From positions 372,001 through 436,000 of the forward strand of contig NZ_JBBPCL010000001.1 in NCBI RefSeq assembly GCF_038039215.1: a stretch of DNA of 64,000 bases. The letters run 5' to 3'. A program made the position numbers and the translations under genes. The notes beneath the pieces were generated by a model. The model was given only the letters and a program-made list of their open reading frames with translations, was not told the origin of the DNA and ran no database searches. Positions 39,438-49,896 of this stretch are shown here, piece after piece. Source of the DNA: Pseudonocardia sp. T1-2H (GTDB taxonomy: Bacteria; Actinomycetota; Actinomycetes; Mycobacteriales; Pseudonocardiaceae). Position 1 is the stretch's first letter; each line of letters begins with the position of its first letter.

Positions 39438-39863
39438 TCAGGCGGGAAGGTCGCGGAGCGGGTCGCCCAGGGCCTTCATGATCAGGTCCGGGATCTCGCG
39501 TTTGCCCGAGCCGTCCACCGCGATCACCACGTAGACGGTCCGGCCCAGGCAGGTGACGGCGTAGGACTCGCCCGAGTGCCTCCGCACCTCGAAGTCGAGG
39601 GCGAAGCTGGTGCGTCCGATCCGGGACGTCGAGACCGCGATCCGCACGTCGTCGCCCCAGCCGATGCCGGCCTTCCAGTCGATCTCCGAGCGGACGAGCT
39701 GGACGTCGTAGCCCGCGTCCGTCATGGACTTGTAGGGGAGCCCCCGGTCGGCGAGGAACGCGGTCATCGCATCGTCGAAGTACGCGAGGTACCAGCCGTT
39801 GAAGACGACGCCCTGCTGGTCGACCTCCAGGTAGCGGACGTTGACCGGGTGTGTGAAGGTCAT
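39438..39863 (-). CDS. Acyl-CoA thioesterase (4HBT/hotdog fold)
   Basis: A 141-residue hotdog-fold protein from ATG 39863. VRYLEVDQQGVVFNGWYLAYFDDAMTAFL carries the catalytic Asp-containing motif of the 4-hydroxybenzoyl-CoA thioesterase/YbgC group (D15-x-x-G), and IGRTSFALDFEVRR is the central strand. It would hydrolyse short- or medium-chain or aryl-CoA thioesters. It is on the same strand as the MerR regulator and fadA-type genes are divergent nearby, which fits acyl-CoA metabolism. Confidence 0.85.
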   Translation of the reverse strand: MTFTHPVNVRYLEVDQQGVVFNGWYLAYFDDAMTAFLADRGLPYKSMTDAGYDVQLVRSEIDWKAGIGWGDDVRIAVSTSRIGRTSFALDFEVRRHSGESYAVTCLGRTVYVVIAVDGSGKREIPDLIMKALGDPLRDLPA

Positions 39864-39906
39864 GCGCGGACCCTACGAGGCCTTCGACGGGACGGGCGCG
39901 TCCGGC

Positions 39907-40656
39907 TCAGCCCGCCGCGTCGTCGGGCTCCTTCTCGGTGTCCACCCGCTCGCGGATGTTCCGGTTCACCGCCCGCCCGAACGCCGTCACGACGCCCTGC
40001 ACGGTCACCGGCTTGAGGTGCGACAGCGCCGCGGCGAGGCGGGTCCGCTCCTCGGCCGGGCGACCCGCGTCCCGGTAGGGCTGCAGGACCTGGTCCTGGA
40101 ACAGCTTCATCAGGTCCTCCGCCAGCGCGGCCGTGTGCTGCTCGATCACCTCGTGCGAGCGCTGCCAGAAGGCCGCGGGCAGGCCGTAGGCCAGGGAGTC
40201 CAGCCCGGCGGCCAGCGCGCCGGGGCCCTGCAGGCGCACCCGGCCGTCGTCGAGATGCTGCACGACACCGAACGCCACCAGCTTCTCGACGTCCGCGTCG
40301 TCGAGCACGCGGCCGGCCCGCCGGTCCAGCTCCGCGCGCTCGACCTCCTCGAGCGGCTCCGGCGCCCAGGGGGTGAGCAGCGCGAGCTGCAGCGCCAGCT
40401 CCTCGGGGCCGGCCGAGTGCGGCACCCGTTCGAGGTGACGTTCGATCGCCGACAGGGTGAATCCCAGGGCCGACAGCTCGCCGACGAGCTGGAGCCGGGC
40501 GATGTGGTCCGGCCCGTACAGACCCGTGCGCCCGCGCAGCCGCGGCGGCGGGAGCAGCCCACGACCTGAGTAGAAGCGGATGTTCCGGACCGTGACGCCG
40601 GTGCGCTCGGCCAGCTGGTCGATCGTCAGCAGCTCGGCCGTCGGCTCGGGGTCCAT
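39907..40656 (-). CDS. MerR-family regulator divergent from fadAB
   Basis: A 249-residue MerR-type protein. LLTIDQLAERTGVTVRNIRFYSGRGLLPPPRLRGRTGLYG is the winged-helix DNA-binding region and DHIARLQLVGELSALGFTLSAIERHLERV follows. The C-terminal 150 residues are helical with VRLQGPGALAAGLDSLAYGLPA, without metal-binding cysteines, so the ligand is probably an organic molecule such as an acyl-CoA. It is divergent from fadA with 121 bases between, and close to the thioesterase gene. Confidence 0.82.
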   Translation of the reverse strand: MDPEPTAELLTIDQLAERTGVTVRNIRFYSGRGLLPPPRLRGRTGLYGPDHIARLQLVGELSALGFTLSAIERHLERVPHSAGPEELALQLALLTPWAPEPLEEVERAELDRRAGRVLDDADVEKLVAFGVVQHLDDGRVRLQGPGALAAGLDSLAYGLPAAFWQRSHEVIEQHTAALAEDLMKLFQDQVLQPYRDAGRPAEERTRLAAALSHLKPVTVQGVVTAFGRAVNRNIRERVDTEKEPDDAAG

Positions 40657-40678
40657 GGGGGCCAGGCTACGACATTCC

Positions 40679-40713
40679 TTGACCTATGTGACAGTGCTGC
40701 TGTAACAAATAGG
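40679..40713. promoter_or_regulatory. Interrupted palindrome and TTGACC box between MerR and fadA
   Basis: CCTATGTGACAG (40683-40694) faces CTGTAACAAATAGG (40700-40713): arms agree as CCTAT-TG-CAG against CTG-CA-ATAGG with single-base gaps. TTGACC at 40679 could be a -35 box for fadA. Long spacing between -35 and a weak -10 would fit a MerR-activated promoter. Confidence 0.5.
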
Positions 40714-40777
40714 TAGGGGCCACGGGCGCCGCTGTCGCGGTGCCCGGTCGGTCCGCCGACGCAGACGAGAGGTTCGC

Positions 40778-41998
<1,221 letters not shown>

Positions 41999-42003
41999 GG
42001 GGA

Positions 42004-44169
42004 ATGGCAGTGACCGAGAAGGCAGTCCGCTGGGAGAAGGACTCCGACGGGATCGCGATCGTCACGCTCGACGACCCGGGCCGCAGCGCCAACACGATGA
42101 ACGACCGCTACAAGGCGGGCATGGACGCCGTCCTCGCCGAGCTCGAGGCGGCGAAGGACGAGATCTCCGGTGTGATCATCACCTCCGCGAAGAAGACCTT
42201 CTTCGCCGGCGGTGACCTGGATGCGCTGGTCAAGGCGACGGCCGAGGACGCCCCGGCGGTGTTCGAGAACGTCACCGAGGTCAAGGCGCAGCTGCGCCGG
42301 CTGGAGACGTTCGGCAAGCCCGTCGTCGCGGCGATGAACGGCACCGCGCTCGGCGGCGGCCTGGAGATCGGCCTGGCGACGCACCACCGCATCGGCCTCG
42401 ACGCGAAGGGTGTGGTCTACGGCCTGCCCGAGGTCACCCTGGGCCTGCTCCCCGGTGGCGGCGGCGTCACCCGGATCACCCGCATGCTGGGCATTGCGAA
42501 CGGCTTCATGCAGGTCCTCGCGCAGGGCCAGCGGCACAAGCCGGCCAAGGCCCTGGAGATCGGGATCGTCGACGAGCTCGCGTCGACCCCCGAGGAGATG
42601 CTGCAGAAGGCGAAGGCCTGGATCGCCGCGAACCCGGAGGCCAAGCAGCCCTGGGACACCCCCGGCTACAAGATCCCCGGCGGCACCCCGGCCAGCCCGA
42701 AGCTCGCCGCGATCCTGCCGGCGTTCCCCGCGAACCTGCGCAAGCAGCTCAAGGGCGCGCCGATGCCGGCCCCGCGCAACATCCTCTCGGCCGCGGTCGA
42801 GGGCGCCCAGGTGGACTTCGACACCGCGCTGCGGATCGAGGGCCGTTACTTCGTCGACCTGGTCACCGGCCAGGTCTCGACGAACATGACCAAGGCGTTC
42901 TTCTTCGACCTGCAGGCCATCAACGGCGGCAAGTCCCGCCCGGACGGCCACGAGAAGTACACGCCGCGCAAGGTCGCGGTCCTCGGCGCCGGGATGATGG
43001 GTGCGGGCATCGCCTACGTCTGCGCGCAGTCCGGCTGGGAGGTCGTGCTCAAGGACGTCTCTCTGGAGGCGGCCCGAAAGGGCAAGGCGTACTCCGAGGG
43101 CCTGGTCGCCAAGGGGGTCAAGCGGGGCAAGGTCACCGCGGAGAAGGGTGAGGCGCTGCTCGGGCTCATCACCCCGACCGACGACTACAACGACCTCGCG
43201 GGCTGCGACATCGTCATCGAGGCCGTCTTCGAGTCCGTCGCGCTCAAGCAGGAGGTCTTCCGCGAGGCGATGAAGGTCGTCGACCCGGACGCGCTGCTGT
43301 GCTCGAACACCTCCACCCTTCCGATCACCGAGCTCGCCGCGGGCATCGACCGGCCCGCGGACTTCATCGGCCTGCACTTCTTCTCGCCGGTGGACAAGAT
43401 GCCGCTCGTGGAGATCATCCGCGGTGAGCAGACCTCGGACGCCACGCTGGCCAAGGCCTTCGACGTGACGCTCGGGATCCGCAAGACCCCGATCGTCGTC
43501 AACGACTCCCGCGGCTTCTTCACCAGCCGGGTCATCGGGACGTTCATCAACGAGGGCATCGCGATGCTCGCCGAGGGCATCGACCCGCAGACCATCGAGC
43601 AGGCGTCGGCGCAGGCCGGTTACCCCGCACCGGTGCTGCAGCTGATGGACGAGCTCACGCTCACCCTGCCGCAGAAGATCCGCAAGGAGACCCAGGCGGG
43701 GGTCGAGGCGGCCGGGCAGACCTGGACCCCGCACCCGGCCGACGTGATCGTGGACCGGATGGTCGACGAGTTCGGCCGCAAGGGGAAGAGCACCGGCGCC
43801 GGGTTCTACGACTACGTCGACGGCAAGCGGGCCGGCCTCTGGCCGGGGCTGCGGGAGAACTTCAAGGCGACGAACCACGACGTCGACCTGAAGGAGCTCT
43901 CGGAGCGGATGCTCGTCATCGAGTCGCTGGAGACGGTGCGCTGCTTCGACGAGGGCGTGCTCACGACGACCGCGGACGCCAACATCGGCTCGATCTTCGG
44001 CATCGGCTACCCGGCCTGGACCGGCGGGGTCATGCAGTACATCGAGGGCTTCGACGGCGGCGTGGCCGGCTTCGTCGCCCGCGCCGACGAGTTCGCGCAG
44101 AAGTACGGCGCCCGCTTCGAGGTCCCGGCGTCGCTCCGCGCCCGGGCCACGGAGACCGCCGCGGCGTAG
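42004..44169 (+). CDS. fadB: Fused enoyl-CoA hydratase / 3-hydroxyacyl-CoA dehydrogenase
   Basis: A 721-residue multifunctional beta-oxidation subunit from ATG 42004. Residues 1-300 are a crotonase domain: [34 protein letters not shown] (oxyanion hole) and [20 protein letters not shown] with catalytic Glu. From about 320, [22 protein letters not shown] starts the NAD-binding 3-hydroxyacyl-CoA dehydrogenase, with [13 protein letters not shown] and [18 protein letters not shown] (catalytic His). The C-terminal domain ends in GFYDYVDGK and [19 protein letters not shown]. It pairs with the thiolase just upstream. Confidence 0.95.
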   Translation: MAVTEKAVRWEKDSDGIAIVTLDDPGRSANTMNDRYKAGMDAVLAELEAAKDEISGVIITSAKKTFFAGGDLDALVKATAEDAPAVFENVTEVKAQLRRLETFGKPVVAAMNGTALGGGLEIGLATHHRIGLDAKGVVYGLPEVTLGLLPGGGGVTRITRMLGIANGFMQVLAQGQRHKPAKALEIGIVDELASTPEEMLQKAKAWIAANPEAKQPWDTPGYKIPGGTPASPKLAAILPAFPANLRKQLKGAPMPAPRNILSAAVEGAQVDFDTALRIEGRYFVDLVTGQVSTNMTKAFFFDLQAINGGKSRPDGHEKYTPRKVAVLGAGMMGAGIAYVCAQSGWEVVLKDVSLEAARKGKAYSEGLVAKGVKRGKVTAEKGEALLGLITPTDDYNDLAGCDIVIEAVFESVALKQEVFREAMKVVDPDALLCSNTSTLPITELAAGIDRPADFIGLHFFSPVDKMPLVEIIRGEQTSDATLAKAFDVTLGIRKTPIVVNDSRGFFTSRVIGTFINEGIAMLAEGIDPQTIEQASAQAGYPAPVLQLMDELTLTLPQKIRKETQAGVEAAGQTWTPHPADVIVDRMVDEFGRKGKSTGAGFYDYVDGKRAGLWPGLRENFKATNHDVDLKELSERMLVIESLETVRCFDEGVLTTTADANIGSIFGIGYPAWTGGVMQYIEGFDGGVAGFVARADEFAQKYGARFEVPASLRARATETAAA

Positions 44170-44188
44170 CGGCTCCCGGCTGATCGCC

Positions 44189-44237
44189 CACGAACGGCAC
44201 TTTCGCTCACCAGATCCGAGCGAGAGTGCCGTTCGTG
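44189..44237 (+). terminator. 20-bp hairpin after fadB
   Basis: CACGAACGGCACTTTCGCTC (44189-44208) and GAGCGAGAGTGCCGTTCGTG (44218-44237) pair over 20 bp with one mismatch and a 9-base loop. A related but weaker hairpin is at 51596-51645. Confidence 0.75.
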
Positions 44238-44316
44238 CGTTCTGCGGGGGTTGCCTCCACGTGCGGACTCTCACGGAAAGCGGTTTCGGATCGGACGTTT
44301 CGGGCACGATCGGGGT

Positions 44317-44943
44317 GTGGCCGACTGGATTTTCTCGATCGTCGACCGTCTCGGTGCCCCCGGGGTGGGGTTCCTGATCTTCCTGGAGAACGTGATCCCG
44401 CCCATCCCCTCCGAGCTGATCCTGCCGCTGGCCGGGTTCCGGGCGCGGCTGGGGACGCTGGACCTGTGGTGGGTCTGGCCGGCCGCGACAGCGGGGTCCG
44501 TACTGGGCGCGCTCGTCCTCTACGCGGTCGGGGCGCTGCTCGGCTACGAGCGCGTGTACGCGCTGTCCGGCAAGCGCTGGTTCATCCTCTCCAGCCAGAA
44601 GGACCTCGAACGCGGCCGCTCCCTCATGGAGTCCCACGGCGGCAAGATCGTCCTGCTGGGCCGGTGCGTGCCGCTGATCCGCAGCATCGTCTCCATCCCG
44701 GCAGGGCTCGCGCGGATGCCGCTGTGGCGGTTCACGGCGCTGACCGCGATCGGCAGCGGTGTCTGGAACGCCGTGTTCATCGGCCTGGGCTGGTACCTGG
44801 GGGAGAACTGGGACCAGGTCGAGGGCGCGATGGGCCCGGCCTCGTACGTGGTCCTCGCGCTCGTGCTCGTGGGGGTCGCGTGGCTGGTGGTGCGGCGCCT
44901 GCGGGCCCGCAACGGCTACGTGGGCACGCACCGCGCACCCTGA
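44317..44943 (+). CDS. DedA-family membrane protein
   Basis: A 208-residue DedA/SNARE-associated-type membrane protein from GTG 44317. Characteristic parts: [23 protein letters not shown] (re-entrant loop with conserved E), [20 protein letters not shown] and [34 protein letters not shown] with the conserved R and proline-rich G-x-x-P motif. DedA proteins act as lipid transporters (undecaprenyl phosphate or polyprenyl-lipid recycling) and influence membrane potential. The specific substrate here is not known. Confidence 0.88.
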   Translation: MADWIFSIVDRLGAPGVGFLIFLENVIPPIPSELILPLAGFRARLGTLDLWWVWPAATAGSVLGALVLYAVGALLGYERVYALSGKRWFILSSQKDLERGRSLMESHGGKIVLLGRCVPLIRSIVSIPAGLARMPLWRFTALTAIGSGVWNAVFIGLGWYLGENWDQVEGAMGPASYVVLALVLVGVAWLVVRRLRARNGYVGTHRAP

Positions 44944-44962
44944 GCCGCGGGGCGCGGTCCGC

Positions 44963-46051
44963 TCAGGTCGCCCGCGCCGCCTCGGCGACCACCGCGGCCA
45001 GGTCCCCCTCGTGCCCGGCCACCTCGCGTTGCATCCGGGACCCCGTACCCCGGTCCAGCACCGCGCCCAGGAGCACCCGCACGTCGTCGAGGTCCCCGGC
45101 GTCCTCCAACGCCTCCCGCACGTGTCCGACCAGCGCGTCGAGCACCTCGGCGGCCGGCGCCGGACGCCACGCCCCGGGCAGCAGGAGATCCTCCTCGACC
45201 CCGGATCGGGCGGCACGCCAGGACGCCAGCCGCAGCACCTCGGTCCGGACGTCGTCCGCCGGGACGCCCGCGCGCCAGTCTCGTGCCGCCGTCTCGACCA
45301 GCGCGCGGACGAGCGCGGCGAGCAGCACCGCGTCGTCCGGGTCCAGGCAGACGTCCGCCACCCGGATCTCGACGGTCGGGTGCTGCGCGGAGAGCCGGGC
45401 GTCGAGGTAGAGCATCGCCTCGTCCAGGATCGTGCCCGTGCCGAGCATCTCGTCGACGACCGCGCGGTAGCCGGCGGCCGACCCGAACGTCTGGTACCCG
45501 CCCGCGGACGGCCAGCGCTGCCAGACCTCGCCGCGGAAGCTCGCGTACCCCGAGTCCCGGCCCTGCCAGAACGGCGAGTTGCCCGTCACGGCGAGCAGCG
45601 GTGCGAGCCAGGGCCGGATCCGGTCCAGGACGGCGACGCCCTCCTCGTCCCCGTCGACCGCGACGTGCACGTGGCACCCGCAGGTCAGCTGTTCGTCGAC
45701 GGTCATGCCGAAGCGCTCGGCCAGCGCCCGGTACCGCGGCGTCGGCGACACCGACGGCTCGACGGCCAGGGGTGACGTCGCCAGCGCGGCCACCGCGACC
45801 CCGACGGCGCCGGCGGCCTCCCGGGCCGCGGCGCGGGCCGTCCGCAGCTCCTTGCCCAGCTCGGTGAGGGTGCGGACCGGCCGGGTGCCGGTCTCGATCT
45901 GCTCGTTCTGCAGTTCGCCGGTGAGCTCCTCGGTCTCGCCGTCGGGTTCGTCCGCCGACCGGAGGACCGCGCCCGCGAGGGCCACCGGCCGTCCCGTCTC
46001 GGGGTTCACCAGCAGGAACTCCTCCTCGACACCGACCGTTCGCACCAGCAT
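44963..46051 (-). CDS. YbdK-type carboxylate-amine ligase (glutamate-cysteine ligase family)
   Basis: A 362-residue enzyme from ATG 46051. [23 protein letters not shown] is the start of the YbdK family (metal-binding E cluster), with [41 protein letters not shown] (metal His) and [48 protein letters not shown] at the end. Members form gamma-glutamyl-amine bonds weakly; physiological substrate is unclear. It is a second, distinct GCS-type protein in the window, and its 3' end is convergent with dedA. Confidence 0.9.
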   Translation of the reverse strand: MLVRTVGVEEEFLLVNPETGRPVALAGAVLRSADEPDGETEELTGELQNEQIETGTRPVRTLTELGKELRTARAAAREAAGAVGVAVAALATSPLAVEPSVSPTPRYRALAERFGMTVDEQLTCGCHVHVAVDGDEEGVAVLDRIRPWLAPLLAVTGNSPFWQGRDSGYASFRGEVWQRWPSAGGYQTFGSAAGYRAVVDEMLGTGTILDEAMLYLDARLSAQHPTVEIRVADVCLDPDDAVLLAALVRALVETAARDWRAGVPADDVRTEVLRLASWRAARSGVEEDLLLPGAWRPAPAAEVLDALVGHVREALEDAGDLDDVRVLLGAVLDRGTGSRMQREVAGHEGDLAAVVAEAARAT

Positions 46052-46141
46052 GCGGGCAGTATCACCGGAGGATCGGAGTTGCCGTGAGCCGGGAGGTCGG
46101 TCACGATTCCCGGTCGGCGACGAACGGATGGAGACCACCGC

Positions 46142-46951
46142 GTGACCACGGAGCAGGAGTGGGCGAACGACCGGGAACGGTTCGTCGCGGAATGGGAACC
46201 GGCTCTCGCCGACGGCCCCGCCCGAGGCATGGACCGGCCGGGTCCCGGGCCGCTCGCGCAGCAGTTCGTCGTGCTGTCCGAGGCGTTGCTGTCCGCGGAC
46301 ACCGTCGCGGAGGTGCTCGAGCGGGTCGTCCGCGCCACCACGGAGATCGTCCCCGGTGCCGATCTCGTCAGCGTGACGATGCGGGACCCCGACGACGGCT
46401 TCCGCACCCCCGTCGAGACGGATCCGCTCGCGACCAGGCTCGACGAGCTGCAGTACGAGATGGACGAGGGCCCGTGCGTCGCGGCGACCCGCAAGGAGGG
46501 CCTCGGGCTCGTCTTCAAGCGGGACCTCGCGGCCGCGCCGGACTTCCCGCGGTACGGGCCCGCGGCCGCCGAGCTGGGGGTGCGCAGCGTGCTCGCCGTC
46601 GGGCTGTTCCCGCAGGGTGACGCGCCGCGGATGGGGGCGCTGAACCTGTACTCGATGTCGGCCGGTGGGCTCGACGACGCGGACCGCGACGTCGCGTTGG
46701 TCCTGGCCGCACACGCGTCGACGGCCCTGGCCGCCACCGAGGCCTGCTCGGCCGCGGACCTGGAAGCCGCCCAGCTGCGGACCGCGCTGCAGAGCCGGGA
46801 CGTGATCGGCCAGGCCAAGGGCATCCTGATGGAACGCCGCGGGATCTCGGCGGCGGAGGCCTTCGACGTCCTGCGCGCGGCCTCCCAGTCCCTCAACGTC
46901 AAGCTGGCGACGATCGCGGAGACGCTGGTCAGCCGCCGCGCGGATCTCTGA
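46142..46951 (+). CDS. GAF-ANTAR RNA-binding antiterminator
   Basis: A 269-residue regulator from GTG 46142. A GAF domain (LAQQFVVLSEALLSADTVAEVLERVVRATTEIVPGAD, YEMDEGPCVAATRKEG) is followed by the ANTAR domain with ALQSRDVIGQAKGILMERRGISAAEAFDVLRAASQSLNVKLATIAE, including conserved A, RG and small-residue positions. It should bind dual-hexaloop RNA motifs to prevent termination after sensing a ligand or light through GAF. It is divergent from the YbdK-type gene, and its targets are not visible. Confidence 0.9.
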   Translation: MTTEQEWANDRERFVAEWEPALADGPARGMDRPGPGPLAQQFVVLSEALLSADTVAEVLERVVRATTEIVPGADLVSVTMRDPDDGFRTPVETDPLATRLDELQYEMDEGPCVAATRKEGLGLVFKRDLAAAPDFPRYGPAAAELGVRSVLAVGLFPQGDAPRMGALNLYSMSAGGLDDADRDVALVLAAHASTALAATEACSAADLEAAQLRTALQSRDVIGQAKGILMERRGISAAEAFDVLRAASQSLNVKLATIAETLVSRRADL

Positions 46952-47047
46952 CACCTCTTCTCGGACCGGATGTCGAGCGCGACGGTCCGGCTCCGACCAC
47001 TGCGTGACGGCGGCCGCCCGGGCCGCCCACCCACCGGGGAGACCGCC

Positions 47048-47612
47048 ATGCGGAAGATCGTGCACTTCGTCCACACCTCGCTCGACGGGTTCGTCGAGGG
47101 CCCGAAGGGCGAGTTCGACTGGCCGCTGATGGGGCCGGAGCTTCTCCGCCTACTCCTTCGGGCTCGACGAGCGCGCGACCACGCTCCTCTACGGTCGGGT
47201 GGTCTGGGAGATGATGGCGTCCTTCTGGCCGCATGCCGAGTCGATGTCCGACGACCCGCACGATCTGGCGTACGCGCCGAAGTGGCGGGTGATGCCGAAG
47301 GTCGTCGCGTCCCGGACCCTTCAGAGCGCGGAGCACGGCGCCCGGGTGATCGGCCGGGACCTCGCGGCGGAGGTCGCCGAGCTCAGGGCCGGGCCCGGCG
47401 GGGACATCCTGCTCATGGGCGGGTCCGGGCTCGCGGCGAGCCTGATGGGTCTCGGCCTCGTCGAGGAGGTGCACGTGGGCGTGCACCCCGTCGTCCTCGG
47501 CGGCGGGAAGCCGTTCCTGCCGCCGGCCGAGGGCAGCCGGTACACGCTGCGGCTCGAGGAGTCCCGCGTCTGCGACGGCCAGGTGGTCGTCTCCCGCTAC
47601 CGGCCCGCCTGA
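47048..47612 (+). CDS. RibD-C/dihydrofolate reductase-like protein, frameshifted
   Basis: About 187 residues after repair. ATG 47048 starts MRKIVHFVHTSLDGFVEGPKGEFDWPLMGPEL; near 47137-47142 the frame changes (two bases missing or one extra) to FSAYSFGLDERATTLLYGRVVWEMMASFWP, followed by PKVVASRTLQ, GDILLMGGSGLAASLMGLGLVEEVHVGVHPVVLGGGKPFL and a final beta strand. This is the YwjB/YyaP-like RibD C-terminal domain found in many actinobacteria, with NADPH-binding fold. Substrate is unknown. Confidence 0.8.
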
Positions 47613-47745
47613 ACGATCCCGACCAGCTGCCCGAGCCGTTCGGCCTCACCGGGCGCGCCGCGCGGATCCGTGGGGCTCTGGGCTCCGCCGCCGCCCGGGT
47701 GTGACAGCCTGATCCCCGGTTTCCGGATCGAGGAGCGCAGAGAAG

Positions 47746-47898
47746 ATGATCCGCAACGCGAGCTTCGCCGTCACGGTGGACCTCCCCGACGAGGCCGCCT
47801 ACCGCGCCTACGACCTCGACGCGGAGCACAACCGGGTGCGCGCCGAGCTCTTCGCGCCGATCCGGGAGCGCGTCGACCGGATCCGGTTCCGGATCTGA
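47746..47898 (+). CDS. 50-residue conserved-looking small protein
   Basis: A short ORF, ATG 47746 to TGA 47898, reading MIRNASFAVTVDLPDEAAYR then AYDLDAEHNRVRAELFAPIR and ERVDRIRFRI. GGAGCGCAGAGAAG precedes it. It is acidic/basic balanced with alternating beta-strand pattern at the start and an amphipathic helix at the end. It ends nine bases before the ABC ATPase gene, so it may share its transcript. Codon use is GC3-rich as in neighbours. No family is recognised. Confidence 0.45.
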   Translation: MIRNASFAVTVDLPDEAAYRAYDLDAEHNRVRAELFAPIRERVDRIRFRI

Positions 47899-47907
47899 TC
47901 CGCCCCG

Positions 47908-48765
47908 GTGCCGGTACGACCGGGGGCGCTGCGCCTCGAGGCGGTCAGGAAGAGCTACCGCGGCGCCCCCGAGGTGCTCGCCGGGGTGGACCTCGCGGTC
48001 GCGCCGCGGGAGATCGTGGTCGTCGCGGGCCCCAACGGCTCCGGCAAGTCGACGCTGCTGCGGATCGCCGCGGGATGTTCGCGGCCCACCTCCGGCCGGG
48101 TGCGGGGCCGGGCGCCGGTCGTCGGGTACCTGCCGGACCGGTTCCCGGCCCAGCTGCGGATGCCGGCCGCGGTCTACCTGCGGCACCTCGCCGCGCTGCA
48201 CCGGGAGAACGCCGCCGCGGCGGCGGAGTCGGCGGACGAGCTGCTCGAGGCGCTCGGCTTCGTCGGGTCGACGCGCATGCCGATGTCCGGGCTGTCCAAG
48301 GGAAACGCGCAGAAGGTCGGCCTGGCCCAGGCCCTGTGCTGCAGCGCCGGCCTCCTCGTCCTCGACGAGCCGTGGTCCGGCCTCGACGCCCCGGCCGCCC
48401 AGGTGCTGCTCGGCCGGGTCGCCGCGGCCGCCGCGGACGGCGCGTCGGTGCTGGTGACGGACCACACGGGTTCGGCGTCGGCGCTGCCCGGGACCCGGCA
48501 CCTGCGGCTGCAGGACGGCGAGCTGCGGCCCGCGCCACCGCAGGCGAGCGGGCCGGCTCCGCTCGTCGTCGTCGAGCTGTGGTGTCCGGTGGACCCCGCC
48601 GACGCCGCGGCCGCGCTCGCCCCGTTCGTCCGGGCGTCACCGGCGGGCGACCGGCTGATCCTGCACGTCCCGGTCGGGCGCAGCGACGCCCTGCTGCGCG
48701 CTGCGCTCGACCTCGGCTGCTCGGTCCTCTCGGTCGTGCCCGCGGCCCCGGACGCGCCGCGATGA
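47908..48765 (+). CDS. ABC transporter ATP-binding protein
   Basis: A 285-residue nucleotide-binding subunit from GTG 47908. Walker A is AGPNGSGKSTLLRIAAG, the signature appears as LSKGNAQKVGLAQAL (LSKGN instead of LSGGQ), and Walker B is LLVLDEPWSGLD, with VLVTDHTGSAS as the switch His. The C-terminal 80 residues form an extra domain (VVELWCPVDPADAAAALAP) as in exporter ATPases of the antibiotic-resistance type. It overlaps the permease gene (ATGA). Confidence 0.88.
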   Translation: MPVRPGALRLEAVRKSYRGAPEVLAGVDLAVAPREIVVVAGPNGSGKSTLLRIAAGCSRPTSGRVRGRAPVVGYLPDRFPAQLRMPAAVYLRHLAALHRENAAAAAESADELLEALGFVGSTRMPMSGLSKGNAQKVGLAQALCCSAGLLVLDEPWSGLDAPAAQVLLGRVAAAAADGASVLVTDHTGSASALPGTRHLRLQDGELRPAPPQASGPAPLVVVELWCPVDPADAAAALAPFVRASPAGDRLILHVPVGRSDALLRAALDLGCSVLSVVPAAPDAPR

Positions 48766-49409
48766 GAGCCGTCGCGGTCGCCCGGTTCCTGCTGGCGGAC
48801 GCCATCCGGTCCCAGCGCGTCCTGATCCCCGTCTTCCTGCACGCCGCGGTCCTCGCGGTGCTGTTCGGGGGCGACCCCGGCCCGCTCCCGGCGCCCTGGG
48901 CCGCGTCCGCGCTCGCCCTCTACCCGATCGCCGCGTGGCTCGCGCTGACCGTCGCCAACACCGAGGACCCGGTGCAGCGCACCGTGACCGTCGCCGCCGC
49001 GGGCGGGCACCTTCCCGTCGCCGCCGGGACGCTGCTCCTCGCGCTGGCCGGCGACGTGGTGCTCTCGCTGCTGTCCGTGGTGTGGCCGGTCGTCGCGACC
49101 GGCTATCCGCACCCGCCGGGCGTCCTGGTGGAGGGTTTCCTCGGCCATCTCGCGTGTGCGAGCACCGGCACGGCCGTCGGGCTGCTCTGCGCCCGGCCGG
49201 TCATCGGCAGGATCGGGTGGTCCCTGATGGTGGCCGTGTTCGTGGTCGTGGTGACCGGGGTGCAGCCGTGGCTGCCGCCCGTCGGCACGTCCGTGGCGGC
49301 CCTCGAAGCCGGCGCCGGTACCTCGCCCGTGGCGTTCGGAGCGCTCCTCGGGCTGGTGCTCGCGGGGGCTGCGGCGGGCGTCAGCGCTGCCGTCGCTCGC
49401 CGATCCTGA
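48762..49409 (+). CDS. ABC transporter permease
   Basis: A 215-residue permease from ATG 48762, coupled to the ATPase. About six membrane segments are visible (VLIPVFLHAAVLAVLFGG, AASALALYPIAAWLALTVAN, GTLLLALAGDVVLSLLSVVWPVV, IGWSLMVAVFVVVVTGVQPWL, GALLGLVLAGAAAGVSAAVA). It forms a minimal ABC-2-like exporter with the upstream ATPase. Substrate is unknown. Confidence 0.78.
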   Translation: MRAVAVARFLLADAIRSQRVLIPVFLHAAVLAVLFGGDPGPLPAPWAASALALYPIAAWLALTVANTEDPVQRTVTVAAAGGHLPVAAGTLLLALAGDVVLSLLSVVWPVVATGYPHPPGVLVEGFLGHLACASTGTAVGLLCARPVIGRIGWSLMVAVFVVVVTGVQPWLPPVGTSVAALEAGAGTSPVAFGALLGLVLAGAAAGVSAAVARRS

Positions 49410-49450
49410 CTCTCTGACCTGCACTTTTCCGGTCTCACGCGATTTCCCGG

Positions 49451-49489
49451 TTGACACGGGCCTTCATTGGTTACATGGTTAGTTACATG
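49451..49489 (+). promoter_or_regulatory. Promoter with perfect -35 TTGACA and two GTTACATG repeats
   Basis: TTGACA at 49451-49456 is a perfect sigma-70-type -35 hexamer. GTTACATG occurs at 49470-49477 and 49482-49489, 12 bp apart, in an AT-rich patch where the -10 should be. The repeats are probably the binding site of the adjacent GntR-type regulator, which would cover the promoter. Confidence 0.7.
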
Positions 49490-49530
49490 AGTAATGAACC
49501 GACGGACTGGGGCAGGGCGGGGCGGTCGCC

Positions 49531-49896
49531 GTGAGGGACGACGGGAGGCCGCTTTTCCTGCAGGTCGCCGAGCAGATCGAGAAGCTCGATCATCGACGGG
49601 TCGCTGCCGGAGGAGGGCCAGGTCCCGTCGACCAACGAGCTGGCCGCGTTCCATCGGATCAATCCGGCCACCGCCGCCAAGGGCGTGAACCAACTGGTGG
49701 CCGACGGGGTGCTCTACAAGAGACGGGGATCGGGATGTTCGTCAGCTCCGGTGCGCGGACACAGCTGCTGGAACGGCGACGCGACGAGTTCGCGCGGCAG
49801 TTCATCGGCCCACTGCTGGCGGAGGCCCACAGGCTCGGGATGGACACCGAGCAGCTCAAGAAGATGATCGACGTCTGGGGGGACGAGAAGGCATGA
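49531..49896 (+). CDS. GntR-family (YtrA-type) repressor, two compensating frameshifts
   Basis: A 121-codon regulator from GTG 49531 with GGGCGGGG upstream. It starts VRDDGRPLFLQVAEQIE, then shifts near 49585 into SIIDGSLPEEGQVPSTNELA, AFHRINPATAAKGVNQLVADGVLYK (winged helix: the two-helix GntR motif and wing), and shifts back near 49729 (one G missing from GGGG) to GIGMFVSSGARTQLLERRRDEFARQFIGPLLAEA. The outer parts share one frame because the shifts cancel. The short C-terminal helix pair is typical of the YtrA subfamily, which controls ABC exporters. It overlaps the ATPase gene by an ATGA. Confidence 0.85.
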   Translation: MRDDGRPLFLQVAEQIEKLDHRRVAAGGGPGPVDQRAGRVPSDQSGHRRQGREPTGGRRGALQETGIGMFVSSGARTQLLERRRDEFARQFIGPLLAEAHRLGMDTEQLKKMIDVWGDEKA

